In this document: piece by piece, positions 1 through 7,199 of the stretch | Numbering within the stretch: the first letter of the stretch is position 1 | Layout of the letters: the number at the start of each line of letters is the position of its first letter | Made by a program: the position numbers and the translations under genes | Source of the DNA: Litorimonas sp964490745 | GTDB taxonomy: Bacteria; Pseudomonadota; Alphaproteobacteria; Caulobacterales; Maricaulaceae | DNA: 15,307 nt | Assembly: GCA_964490745.1 (NCBI GenBank) | Contig: CAZBDT010000053.1 | Span: forward strand, 1 to 15,307 | Direction of reading: 5' to 3' | The notes under the pieces: generated by a model | The model's database searches: none | What the model was told of the DNA's origin: nothing | Seen by the model: the letters and a program-made list of their open reading frames with translations, nothing else

Positions 1-199
1 TCTTTTCCATCCCGAAATCAGTCGAGCGGTGGGTGACGAACATATCGAATTCTTCAAAACTGCCCGGATCCAGCAGGAGTTCCAGCCGTTCTCGCGCGGT
101 CAGCTTGCCTTTTGCATGCTGGCTATCAATGCGGCGTTGCCCCCCGCCGAGGCGCGCCTCCGCCCGTCTCTCTTGCAACTGATTGAGTATATCGCTCAA
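1..199 (-). CDS. pccB: Propionyl-CoA carboxylase beta chain (carboxyltransferase), N-terminal fragment
   Basis: This is the first 66 codons of a minus-strand gene that leaves the window at the left edge. The translation begins with an Asp-Ile-Leu stretch, then RRAEARLGGG, a GKLTARER motif, an ELLLDPGSFEEFD segment and a DFGMEK end. This matches the N-terminus of biotin-dependent acyl-CoA carboxyltransferase beta subunits of the PccB type. PccB transfers carboxylate from carboxybiotin to propionyl-CoA, giving methylmalonyl-CoA in the cytoplasm. The start is a TTG at 197-199. No ATG or GTG lies in this frame just upstream, and a G-rich GGGGG run sits about 6 nt ahead as a possible ribosome site. 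An open frame on the opposite strand here (29-226) is only a shadow. The family is clear; the exact acyl-CoA preference cannot be told from the fragment. Confidence 0.88.
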   Translation of the reverse strand, partial: MSDILNQLQERRAEARLGGGQRRIDSQHAKGKLTARERLELLLDPGSFEEFDMFVTHRSTDFGMEK

Positions 200-471
200 G
201 GTAACCCCCGCAAACGTCCGACATAAGCGTAGTACCCTAATTGTGGGACATATTAAGGCAAGCTTTGTTTCGCTTTAAAAGTGGGACAAGCCCCAACACC
301 AACCCTGCTTTGTTGAAATTTTAATTCAAATTATGTGAAACATACATTCCTGACGGACAGGCTTGCGGCTTTAGGCGTTGCAACCGACAGACAAATTGTC
401 GCAATAGGGATTAGCATAGATTAAGGCGTCTTTGCGCACACACTTTTTTGCCTGATAAACGTAGTAAAACT
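200..471. other. Divergent intergenic region between pccB and the efflux operon
   Basis: About 270 bp separate the two divergent genes, so both promoters should lie here. I see two copies of GTGGGACA in the same orientation (243-250 and 281-288), a perfect 8-bp palindrome GTTGCAAC (377-384) and a short interrupted palindrome GACAA-A-TTGTC (390-400). The latter two sit 70-95 bp ahead of the adaptor start, where a repressor site for an efflux operon could be. No regulator gene is next to the pump in this window. I could not settle on convincing -35/-10 boxes. Confidence 0.4.
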
Positions 472-1605
472 ATGAAACTCAACACGTCCTATATTATCGC
501 GGGGACTTTGGTCCTTTTGGGCGGCATATGGTTTGCCGTTAATAATTCCGGCGAAGAGGAATCTCTGCCCGTCGCGACGCCTGCAATAGCTAAAGAAAGC
601 GCCCGCCGCGCTATGCCAACGGTGCAAGTCCGTCGCATTACGGCCCAAGAACATCCGAACGTATTGGAGCTCTACGGCCAAACGCGTGCCAATCGCGAAG
701 TCGCATTAAAAGCCCAAACCATGGGTCTCGTGGCGCAAGTCCTTGTGAATGAAGGCGACCGCGTGCGACAGGGACAAACGATTTGCCGTCAGGATTTAAA
801 TGCGCGCCAAGCCCAAGTTGAACAGGCCAAAGCCAGCCTGCGCGCGATTGAAACCGATCTAAATGCCGCGCGTATCTTGTCTGAAAAAGGATTCCAATCC
901 GCAACCCGCGTTACCGCTTTTGAGGCTCAGCTAGACGGTGCCAAAGCCGCCCTGAAACAGGCAGAGATTGAAGCCGATAATATCAATATTCGTGCGCCTT
1001 TTTCCGGCATATGGGAACGCCAAGACGCGCAGATTGGAGATTACCTCTCCCCAGGTATGTCATGCGGCCTACTCGTTGATCTCTCCCCGCTGAAAGTCGA
1101 TGCGCAGCTGACAGAAGCGCAACTTGGTAAAGTCGCGCGCGGTGATACCGCATCAATCCAACTCGCCACGGGTGAAACTATCACGGGAAAAATCGCTTTC
1201 ATTGAAGCGAAAGCCGATCCGTCGACACGGACCTTCAGATCGGAAATTCACGTCCCAAATGATGACCTCGCACTGAAAGCGGGCGTGACGGGGACTGTAC
1301 GTATTAAAAGCGGGCTGACCCTCGCCCATCAAGTGCCGGGGAATATTCTGGCGATTGCAGATAATGGTGATGTCGGTATCCGCTATATTGACGGCTCAAA
1401 TATCGTCCGCTTTGCCTCTGTCGAGACAATAGACGAAGATGCCAATGGCCTATGGGTTACGGGCCTTCCCGAAAGCGTGCGCATCATCACCCAAGGACAG
1501 GATTTTGTGTCTGTCGATATGGAAGTAAATCCGAACGAGAATTACAACTCGCCAGAAGCCGCTCAAGGCCAGCAGGTCTCTGGCGCATCCAGCGGGTTAG
1601 AATGA
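472..1605 (+). CDS. RND efflux pump periplasmic adaptor (membrane fusion protein, HlyD/AcrA type)
   Basis: A 377-residue adaptor that would link the inner-membrane RND transporter to an outer-membrane channel. Residues about 6-23 form a hydrophobic N-terminal membrane anchor (IIAGTLVLLGGIWFAV). A lipoyl-like half with the NEGDRVRQGQ turn lies at about 75-106, an alpha-helical hairpin rich in Gln, Ala and Glu at about 108-168, and the second lipoyl half at about 169-205 (INIRAPFSGIWERQDAQIGD). A beta-barrel domain follows to about 290. I place the start at the ATG at 472; a TTG at 448 would add eight residues (PDKRSKT) ahead of the anchor and looks less natural. There is no strong Shine-Dalgarno sequence. 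The stop lies 10 nt before the transporter start, so the two are one operon. No TolC-type gene is present. The exported substrate is unknown. Confidence 0.9.
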   Translation: MKLNTSYIIAGTLVLLGGIWFAVNNSGEEESLPVATPAIAKESARRAMPTVQVRRITAQEHPNVLELYGQTRANREVALKAQTMGLVAQVLVNEGDRVRQGQTICRQDLNARQAQVEQAKASLRAIETDLNAARILSEKGFQSATRVTAFEAQLDGAKAALKQAEIEADNINIRAPFSGIWERQDAQIGDYLSPGMSCGLLVDLSPLKVDAQLTEAQLGKVARGDTASIQLATGETITGKIAFIEAKADPSTRTFRSEIHVPNDDLALKAGVTGTVRIKSGLTLAHQVPGNILAIADNGDVGIRYIDGSNIVRFASVETIDEDANGLWVTGLPESVRIITQGQDFVSVDMEVNPNENYNSPEAAQGQQVSGASSGLE

Positions 1606-1615
1606 GCACGCGTCG

Positions 1616-4600
1616 ATGAGCACGAAAGACATGTCACCGTCAGCTTCCGGTCTGGGCGGAATTGTCGGATTTTCTATTCGCAATTGGCGCACGACGCTGG
1701 GGATCATGCTGGTCTGCGTTATTGGCGGCCTGCTCGCCATGCGGAGCTTGCCGATGGATGCGGAACCTGATGTTCCCGTCCCGATTATCAATATCCGTGT
1801 TGTGTTGCCGGGTGTGTCGCCTGAAGATGCGGAACGCCTATTGGTTCGGCCATTGGAAACGGAATTAAAAGCCATTGAGGGCTTGAAAGAAATTGACGGC
1901 GTAGCGTCAACCAATGTGGCCTATGTCAATTTAGAGTTTGAGCTCGGTGTCGATGAAGACGTCATTATGGCCGATGTACTGGAAAAAGTGGACCGCGCGC
2001 GCGCGGAATTTCCTATCGAGGCCCAACAACCCATTGTCGAAGAAGTCAGCTTTTCTGCTCTCCCGATCCTGACGGTTAACCTTTGGGGCGATGCACCTGA
2101 ACGTGAGCTTCAAAAACGAGCAAAACTCTTGCAGCGCAAAATTGAAGCGATCCCGCTTGTTTTAGAGGCCAAGATCAGTGGCGAACGCACCGATGTTTTG
2201 GAAGCTATTATCGACCCGGCTAAAACTGAAAGTCTGGGTATCACATTTGGCGAAATCGCCGCCGCCGTGTCGCAAAACAATTCCCTCGTGCCTGCGGGTG
2301 CAATTGAAACGGATAGCGGACGATTTAATATCAAGCTTCCCGGCTTGATTGAAACGCCGGAGGATATGGGCGCGCTTGTCATCAGGCGGAGCCCGAATGG
2401 AGCGATTGTGCGCCTCAGCGATATTGCAGAGGTCAGACGGAGTTACAAAGACCCGACCACCCTCGCCAGATTTAATGGCCAAACCAGTGTCAGCCTTGAG
2501 ATCAGTAAACGCCAAGGCGTCAATATTTTGGAAGCGACGGAACTCGTCCAACAACTCGTTGATGAAGAAATCGCCCGCCCCGATTGGCCCCGCACGATCA
2601 ATATGACCTATAGTCAGGCGCGGTCCGATTATATTCGCGATATGATGTCGGAGCTTTCGGCCTCTATCATCAATGCGGTTGTTCTCGTCTTTATCGTCTG
2701 TATCGCTGCGCTGGGTTGGCGCTCGGCACTCTTTGTTGGATGGGCCATCCCGTCCAGTTTCTTGATCGCCTTTTTCGGATTTCTTATCGCGGGCGAAACC
2801 ATCAATATGATGATCTTGTTCGGGCTGATCCTGTCTGTCGGGGTTTTGGTAGATAGTGCCATTGTCATTGTCGAATTTGCTGACCGGAAAATGGAAGAAG
2901 GCGTCAAACGGCTGGAAGCTTTTAAAATGGCGGGCGAACGGATGTTCTGGCCGATTATGAGCTCGACCGCGACAACGCTTGCAGCTTTCATACCGCTTCT
3001 CTTTTGGGAATCCACGACGGGGAAATTTATGAGCTACTTCCCACGCACCATGATTTATGTATTGTCCGCCTCAACGTTGATGGCGCTGATTTTCCTCCCA
3101 ACCCTCGGGGCAAAAATTGGCTTTCGCCCCAAAAAGACGACAAACTCGAATGCGGCAGCCTTATCGGGCGGTGAAGGCGACCCCATGCAAACGACGGGCT
3201 TTATTGGTATTTATGTCCGCCTTATTGCAAAGATCATTCACTATCCGATATTGGTTCTGGTCGGTATGGGCGTTCTTGCCTTTTTGATTGTTGGGATTTT
3301 CGGCGCAAAAATGTCAGGGCCACCGCCAAAACCCGTCGAGTTTTTCACCCAGTCTCCCAGCGAACAGCTTTATATTTTGGCGCGCTCGCGCGGGAATGCG
3401 ACGCCTGAACAATATCTTGAAATCGCCAAGGATATTGAAAACCGAATTGAAGATATAAACGGTATTGAATCCGTCTATACCGTGTCAGGTGCGGGGGCCG
3501 CCGGCAGTGGGGGCATTTCCGGCCCTGCCAATGTCCCGTCTGACACAGTTGTCCGCGTTTACACAGAGTTGATGCCCTTTAGCCAACGACGCGGCACGCA
3601 ACCGATTTTGGACGATCTGGAAGCTGCCGTCGCCAATATTCCCGGTGTATACACGGAAGTTACAGCGGTCGACCAAGGACCGCCCATCGGTAAAGATATT
3701 GGCATTCAGATTAGCAGTGTAATCCCGGAAGAGCTTCGCGCAGCAACACAGGCTGTAAAAGAGAAACTGGCCTCCATGGACGGCATTATTGAGATTGAAG
3801 ACACGACGCCCCTGCCCGGAGTGGAATGGGAATTTATTGTCGACCGAGCAGAAGCGGGCCGATTGGGTCTGGATGTTGGTAGAATTGGCGCGGCGCTGTC
3901 CTTAGCCACAGAAGGCACGCTTGTGGGTCAATATCGTCCGCTGGATGCAGATGAAGAAATCGATATTCGCATTCGGTATCCGTCCGAGTCGCGAACGCTC
4001 GCCGAGCTTGATAGGCTTCGCATTCAGACCCCGCAAGGCTCATTGCCGTTATCCTCCGTTGCAAAACGCGTTGCAAAACCCCGACAGGATAAAATCGAAC
4101 GCAAAGACCTGCTTCCCTATTATATCGTGCAAGCCAATACGGCCAAAGATTACGCCACGCAGGTTCAAGTCGCCGAGCTGACGGATTGGTTGGAAACTGA
4201 GGCAGGCTTCCCTTCCTCTGTTCAGACGAAATTCTTAGGGCAACAGGAAGAAAACGCAGACGCGTTGAAGTTTTTCCAAGCCGCAGGCCTCGCCATCCTC
4301 TTTATGATGGGAGTCATCCTGCTCTTGCAGTTTAACAGTTTCTATCATGTTTTCTTGACCCTCTCTGCCGTTATTATGAGTGTTTTTGGCGTGCTCTTAG
4401 GGCTGGCCTTCTATCCTTATATCTCGATGATCCTCTCCCTTACCGGCGTTATCGCGCTCGCCGGGATTGTTGTGAATAATAACATTGTTCTAATCGATGC
4501 CTATCAGCGGCTCTTGGAGCGGGGCTATGGTTCCGTCGATGCAGCTATTCGGACAGCGGCGCAGAGGTTACGACCCGTTTTCCTCACAACTTTAACAACA

Positions 4601-4879
4601 GTCGTCGGATTAATGCCGCTGATCTTGGGCTGGCAAGCCAATATCTTTACAGGTGAATTTTCAACCAATGGCTCCAGCACTTCAGAAATATGGGCGCCTA
4701 TTTCTTATGTCGTTGCGTGCGGTCTTGGCTTTGCAACTATTCTGACATTGATAGTCACCCCGGTCATGTTGGCCATGCCAACGGTCATGAGCGGACAAGC
4801 CAAACGCCTATTTCACTGGTCCAAAAATAAAATCCGCTCAAGCAAAAAAGAAAGGCTGGAACCAAGCCCTTTTGGATAA
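1616..4879 (+). CDS. RND efflux transporter permease (HAE-1/AcrB-like)
   Basis: A 1087-residue inner-membrane proton/drug antiporter with the usual duplicated RND plan. It has a first membrane helix (about 26-44), a large periplasmic loop (45-340), a block of helices (345-500), a helix near 543-563, a second periplasmic loop (565-885) and a final helix block (886-1060). TM4 reads GVLVDSAIVIVE (409-420), keeping the first of the two AcrB proton-relay aspartates (D413) but with Ser where AcrB has the second. TM10 reads GIVVNNNIVLID (950-961), with Asn954 where AcrB has its relay lysine; NN at this place occurs in many HAE-1 relatives. The start at 1616 follows a duplicated ATGAGCACG and lacks a ribosome site, suggesting coupling to the adaptor. 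The C-terminal tail is basic and short. Substrate range cannot be inferred. Confidence 0.93.
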   Translation: MSTKDMSPSASGLGGIVGFSIRNWRTTLGIMLVCVIGGLLAMRSLPMDAEPDVPVPIINIRVVLPGVSPEDAERLLVRPLETELKAIEGLKEIDGVASTNVAYVNLEFELGVDEDVIMADVLEKVDRARAEFPIEAQQPIVEEVSFSALPILTVNLWGDAPERELQKRAKLLQRKIEAIPLVLEAKISGERTDVLEAIIDPAKTESLGITFGEIAAAVSQNNSLVPAGAIETDSGRFNIKLPGLIETPEDMGALVIRRSPNGAIVRLSDIAEVRRSYKDPTTLARFNGQTSVSLEISKRQGVNILEATELVQQLVDEEIARPDWPRTINMTYSQARSDYIRDMMSELSASIINAVVLVFIVCIAALGWRSALFVGWAIPSSFLIAFFGFLIAGETINMMILFGLILSVGVLVDSAIVIVEFADRKMEEGVKRLEAFKMAGERMFWPIMSSTATTLAAFIPLLFWESTTGKFMSYFPRTMIYVLSASTLMALIFLPTLGAKIGFRPKKTTNSNAAALSGGEGDPMQTTGFIGIYVRLIAKIIHYPILVLVGMGVLAFLIVGIFGAKMSGPPPKPVEFFTQSPSEQLYILARSRGNATPEQYLEIAKDIENRIEDINGIESVYTVSGAGAAGSGGISGPANVPSDTVVRVYTELMPFSQRRGTQPILDDLEAAVANIPGVYTEVTAVDQGPPIGKDIGIQISSVIPEELRAATQAVKEKLASMDGIIEIEDTTPLPGVEWEFIVDRAEAGRLGLDVGRIGAALSLATEGTLVGQYRPLDADEEIDIRIRYPSESRTLAELDRLRIQTPQGSLPLSSVAKRVAKPRQDKIERKDLLPYYIVQANTAKDYATQVQVAELTDWLETEAGFPSSVQTKFLGQQEENADALKFFQAAGLAILFMMGVILLLQFNSFYHVFLTLSAVIMSVFGVLLGLAFYPYISMILSLTGVIALAGIVVNNNIVLIDAYQRLLERGYGSVDAAIRTAAQRLRPVFLTTLTTVVGLMPLILGWQANIFTGEFSTNGSSTSEIWAPISYVVACGLGFATILTLIVTPVMLAMPTVMSGQAKRLFHWSKNKIRSSKKERLEPSPFG

Positions 4880-4885
4880 GAGGGG

Positions 4886-5920
4886 CTAATTTATTGCGGC
4901 ATTAGGCGCGAAAATAGCAGTTGATTGACCACCGCCACCAATCAAAGTGCGGCGGACATGCCATTGTTTGGGTTCAATATTCACAGACAACGCCCCGCTG
5001 CCATCCGTGTCTTCTTCTTGTAAAATCGGAAGAAAGTTGAACGGAACTGTTAAGGATATTCGGTCTTCAGGCGCGTTCAATGTTCCCGCTGCCGGGATGA
5101 GCTCAGCGCGTATATTGACGAGGCGCATGCGTGGTAATAATCGTCCCGCAATAAAATTCCAGCGACCGCCTACACCAATACCTGTCTCACCAATGACTAC
5201 ATTTTGTGCAGAAAATCTAACGCGTCCCGGAACGGAAGACGTTCCGGTAATGATGACCCCACCCTGATAATCATAATCAATCACCGACAGACTGAGAGGT
5301 CCTGAAGTTGGGGCCTCACCATAAGGCGATTGAACAATACGCGACGGACTGCCCGGAGCGGTTACCATAATCAAAGCAGATTTTTTATACTCGGATATAA
5401 AATCACGGTCTTTATCGGATACCTCACTCTCATCAGAATCTATATTTTTATCGGTCTTGGGTATCGGGATCCGGAAGACCGTTTCTTCTGACCGAATGGG
5501 CGCCCCTTCCTCTGTCATATATAAAAGGGCTTCTAAAGCCATTGGCTCATCATTCACATCCAAGGTCACGTCCCACTGCCCGCGTTCATTGACCCTGACC
5601 TGTCTATATCTCTGACCCCGATTTGAAATAACGATTACCCCATTCGGTTCTGCCCGCCCGGATAATTGCAAGCGATAGCGCGCGCCATCTTGAAACTCTT
5701 GAACGTCCAAAAAACTCGCGGGTTGAACCCCTGTCATCATGCGATCAACGGGCTCCGATATGAGTCCAGCTTCTGTCTCGGACACATCTTTGGAATCTGA
5801 GATATCCAATACAAAATACAGCGAGATGGCCAGAATAAGAGCGGCACCTACGATCAAAATATATCGCCCACGCATAAAATTAGCGGTCGTTTTCTGTGAC
5901 GAGGTTTCCAAAGCGCGCAA
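4886..5920 (-). CDS. Membrane-anchored Ig-like protein with a truncated C-terminal LysM domain
   Basis: A 344-residue protein of a family I recall from alphaproteobacteria: an N-terminal membrane segment (about 19-38), two Ig-like beta domains and a C-terminal LysM peptidoglycan-binding domain. The first Ig-like unit is about 72-152 (SGRAEPNGVIVISNRGQ, then GQWDVTLDV). An acidic linker spans about 155-180. The second unit is about 208-298 (VIDYDYQGGVIITGTSSVPG, then GRWNFIAGRLLP). The tail WHVRRTLIGGGGQSTAIFAPN resembles the first half of the LysM pattern LWxIARxxYGxGxxYTxIFxAN, and the gene stops there. The start is a TTG, chosen because AGGAG lies 4 nt upstream (TAGGAGATC-TTG). The 3' end comes within 6 bp of the efflux gene with no terminator between. 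A role in envelope or peptidoglycan organisation is inferred only. Confidence 0.72.
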   Translation of the reverse strand: MRALETSSQKTTANFMRGRYILIVGAALILAISLYFVLDISDSKDVSETEAGLISEPVDRMMTGVQPASFLDVQEFQDGARYRLQLSGRAEPNGVIVISNRGQRYRQVRVNERGQWDVTLDVNDEPMALEALLYMTEEGAPIRSEETVFRIPIPKTDKNIDSDESEVSDKDRDFISEYKKSALIMVTAPGSPSRIVQSPYGEAPTSGPLSLSVIDYDYQGGVIITGTSSVPGRVRFSAQNVVIGETGIGVGGRWNFIAGRLLPRMRLVNIRAELIPAAGTLNAPEDRISLTVPFNFLPILQEEDTDGSGALSVNIEPKQWHVRRTLIGGGGQSTAIFAPNAAIN

Positions 5921-5930
5921 GATCTCCTAA
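5911..5930 (-). promoter_or_regulatory. Shine-Dalgarno site that decides a TTG start
   Basis: Read on the minus strand, TTTAGGAGATC directly precedes TTG at 5918-5920. The AGGAG core with 4 nt spacing is the strongest ribosome site near this gene. It favours the TTG over the internal ATG at 5873-5875, which would drop 15 residues just ahead of the membrane segment. Confidence 0.6.
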
Positions 5931-5954
5931 AGGCGGGGCGATACTGCTTATTAA

Positions 5955-6584
5955 ATGAAACGGACTATAATGACAGACGCCAAATCACTCAATATCTGCG
6001 TCTTTTGCGGCTCGTCGCCCGGTATTGATCCTGCGCATATAGAGCTCGCAACAAATTTGGGTCAGCAAATCGCCATCCGAGGACACAGCTTAATCTATGG
6101 CGGCGGCGGGCTCGGGCTGATGGGCGCAACGGCGCGTGCAGCACGCGACGGCGGCGCAAAAGTCACCGGCATTATACCGCATTTTTTAAATGCGATTGAA
6201 CGCACCATACCCGATATTGAACATGAATTTGTTGATGATATGCACGCCCGAAAAATCCGCATGTTTGATCTGGCTCATGCGTTTATCGTTTTGCCGGGCG
6301 GGGTTGGAACACTGGAAGAAGTGATTGAGGTTATGAGCTGGCAACGGCTTAACCTCCATGACAAACCAATCGTTTTCCTGTCTGACACAGGATTTTGGGA
6401 CAAACTTATCGATGTATTGGGTGACATTATAAAGGCGGGGTTCGCACCTGAAAGCTTGCATGATGATATTGAGTCTGACCCCGATATCGACACGGTATTT
6501 GAAACGATTGAGCGTCGCCTGAAGGAAGGGCGTAAAGCGCAACCGCTCGGCGGTAAGCTCGATAATATTAAAGATTTGGTCTAG
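5955..6584 (+). CDS. LOG-family protein (TIGR00730 type; cytokinin riboside 5'-monophosphate phosphoribohydrolase-like)
   Basis: A 209-residue Rossmann-fold enzyme of the LOG (Lonely guy) family. Members cleave the N-glycosidic bond of nucleoside 5'-monophosphates such as cytokinin ribotides or AMP. Visible marks are ICVFCGSSPG (14-23), GGGGLGLMGATARAARDGGA (49-68), the MHARKIRM segment (96-103) with the conserved Arg-Lys, and the nucleotide-binding signature PGGVGTLEE (114-122). Length is typical. The first ATG (5955) has no clear ribosome site; a second ATG at 5970 gives MTDAKSLN directly before the Rossmann strand and is equally plausible. It is divergent from the LysM-type gene with only 34 bp between, so both promoters must overlap coding sequence. 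The stop TAG (6582-6584) is the tip of the palindromic element. Substrate is unproven; bacterial members are also suggested to act in nucleotide salvage. Confidence 0.88.
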   Translation: MKRTIMTDAKSLNICVFCGSSPGIDPAHIELATNLGQQIAIRGHSLIYGGGGLGLMGATARAARDGGAKVTGIIPHFLNAIERTIPDIEHEFVDDMHARKIRMFDLAHAFIVLPGGVGTLEEVIEVMSWQRLNLHDKPIVFLSDTGFWDKLIDVLGDIIKAGFAPESLHDDIESDPDIDTVFETIERRLKEGRKAQPLGGKLDNIKDLV

Positions 6585-6676
6585 AGCAATTTGCGTTTAA
6601 TTGAGATCAGACAAAGCCTCAAAAAATGGGCAAATAAAGCCCAATTTTTGAGTCTAAATCAACGCAAAATGCTCTA
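6582..6676. repeat. 95-bp nested palindromic element between convergent genes
   Basis: The outer arms are TAGAGCAATTTGCGTT (6582-6597) and, reversed, TAGAGCATTTTGCGTT (6661-6676), identical except at one base and continuing with looser similarity inward. Inside is a 14-bp inverted repeat (6618-6631 and 6639-6652, one mismatch) with a 7-nt AAATAAA loop. The left flank TTGCGTTTAATTGAGATCAGACAAAGC also looks like a decayed small palindrome of its own. TAGAGCA-type ends resemble dispersed palindromic elements I recall from alphaproteobacterial genomes, but family membership needs a genome search. The outer TAG at each end is the stop codon of the neighbouring gene. Confidence 0.75.
6618..6652. 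terminator. Bidirectional rho-independent-type terminator
   Basis: The hairpin has a TGGGC/GCCCA core, A-rich on its left and followed by ATTTTT on its right, so it would work as a terminator in both directions. It is placed between the converging LOG and methionine sulfoxide reductase genes, 33 nt after one stop codon and 21 nt after the other. The stem is 14 bp with one mismatch and the loop is 7 nt. Confidence 0.7.
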
Positions 6677-7135
6677 AACAATAAGGTCTTTGAGAATCGG
6701 CGCGAGACCCTCAGCATCCACCCCGTCGAAACTTCCAATCTCAGTGGAATCGACATCAAAAACGGCAAAAAGCGAGCCGTCGGGTGCGTAGACCGGGACC
6801 ACAATCTCGCTTTGGCTGCGGGCGTCACACGCAATGTGACCGGGGAAAGCGTGGACGTCTTCCACAATCTGTACTTCGCCTGTCTTTGCGGCCGCGCCGC
6901 ACACACCGCGACCGAAGGGAATGCGCAGACATCCCAACGTACCTTGATAAGGTCCAACGACTAATTCATCTGTTTTATACGGATCGACCACATAAAAACC
7001 TGTCCAGAAATAGCAATCAAAGGCTTCTGACAATAGACAACTGACAGTCGCCATGCGGGCCACATTATTTGTCTCCCCATCTAGGACGGCGGAGATTTCT
7101 TTTGCGGTTTGTATGTAAATTTCAGATTTTGTCAT
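6674..7135 (-). CDS. msrC: Free methionine-(R)-sulfoxide reductase (GAF-domain fRMsr)
   Basis: A 153-residue cytoplasmic GAF-domain enzyme that reduces free L-methionine-(R)-sulfoxide with electrons from thioredoxin. It matches the E. coli MsrC (YebR) pattern along its whole length: an N-terminal helix ending in GETNNVA, WTGFYVV (44-50), VGPYQGTLGCLRIPFGRGVCG (from V60), EDVHAFPGHIACDA (92-105), SEIVVPV and FDVDSTEIGSF. The three catalytic or resolving cysteines of the family are present as C69, C79 and C103. The start ATG has no strong ribosome site. The gene lies 64 bp after the FAD oxidoreductase on the same strand and is probably the last gene of the repair operon, although that gap could hold its own promoter. 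It ends in the tip of the palindromic element. Confidence 0.93.
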   Translation of the reverse strand: MTKSEIYIQTAKEISAVLDGETNNVARMATVSCLLSEAFDCYFWTGFYVVDPYKTDELVVGPYQGTLGCLRIPFGRGVCGAAAKTGEVQIVEDVHAFPGHIACDARSQSEIVVPVYAPDGSLFAVFDVDSTEIGSFDGVDAEGLAPILKDLIV

Positions 7136-7199
7136 AGCCGCGCATATAGGTAGTGAAGCCCTTAGCGTCCAGACACGTTTATGGGACTATTGATCAGCC

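Noticed and set aside
29..226. Plus-strand open frame of 65 codons at the left edge
   Set aside because: The opposite strand over the same bases encodes the clear N-terminus of a carboxyltransferase, so the plus frame is a shadow.
243..288. Two GTGGGACA direct repeats as a start of a repeat array
   Set aside because: Only two short copies, 38 bp apart, with different sequence between. No third copy was seen and no array structure.
448..471. TTG start adding eight residues to the efflux adaptor
   Set aside because: The ATG at 472 leads directly into the membrane anchor, and there is no ribosome site supporting the TTG.
421..681. Minus-strand 86-codon frame and other long antisense frames (638-904, 2162-2554, 2629-3015, 12371-12706)
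   Set aside because: They lie inside strongly recognised genes on the other strand, and their translations have no family-like pattern.
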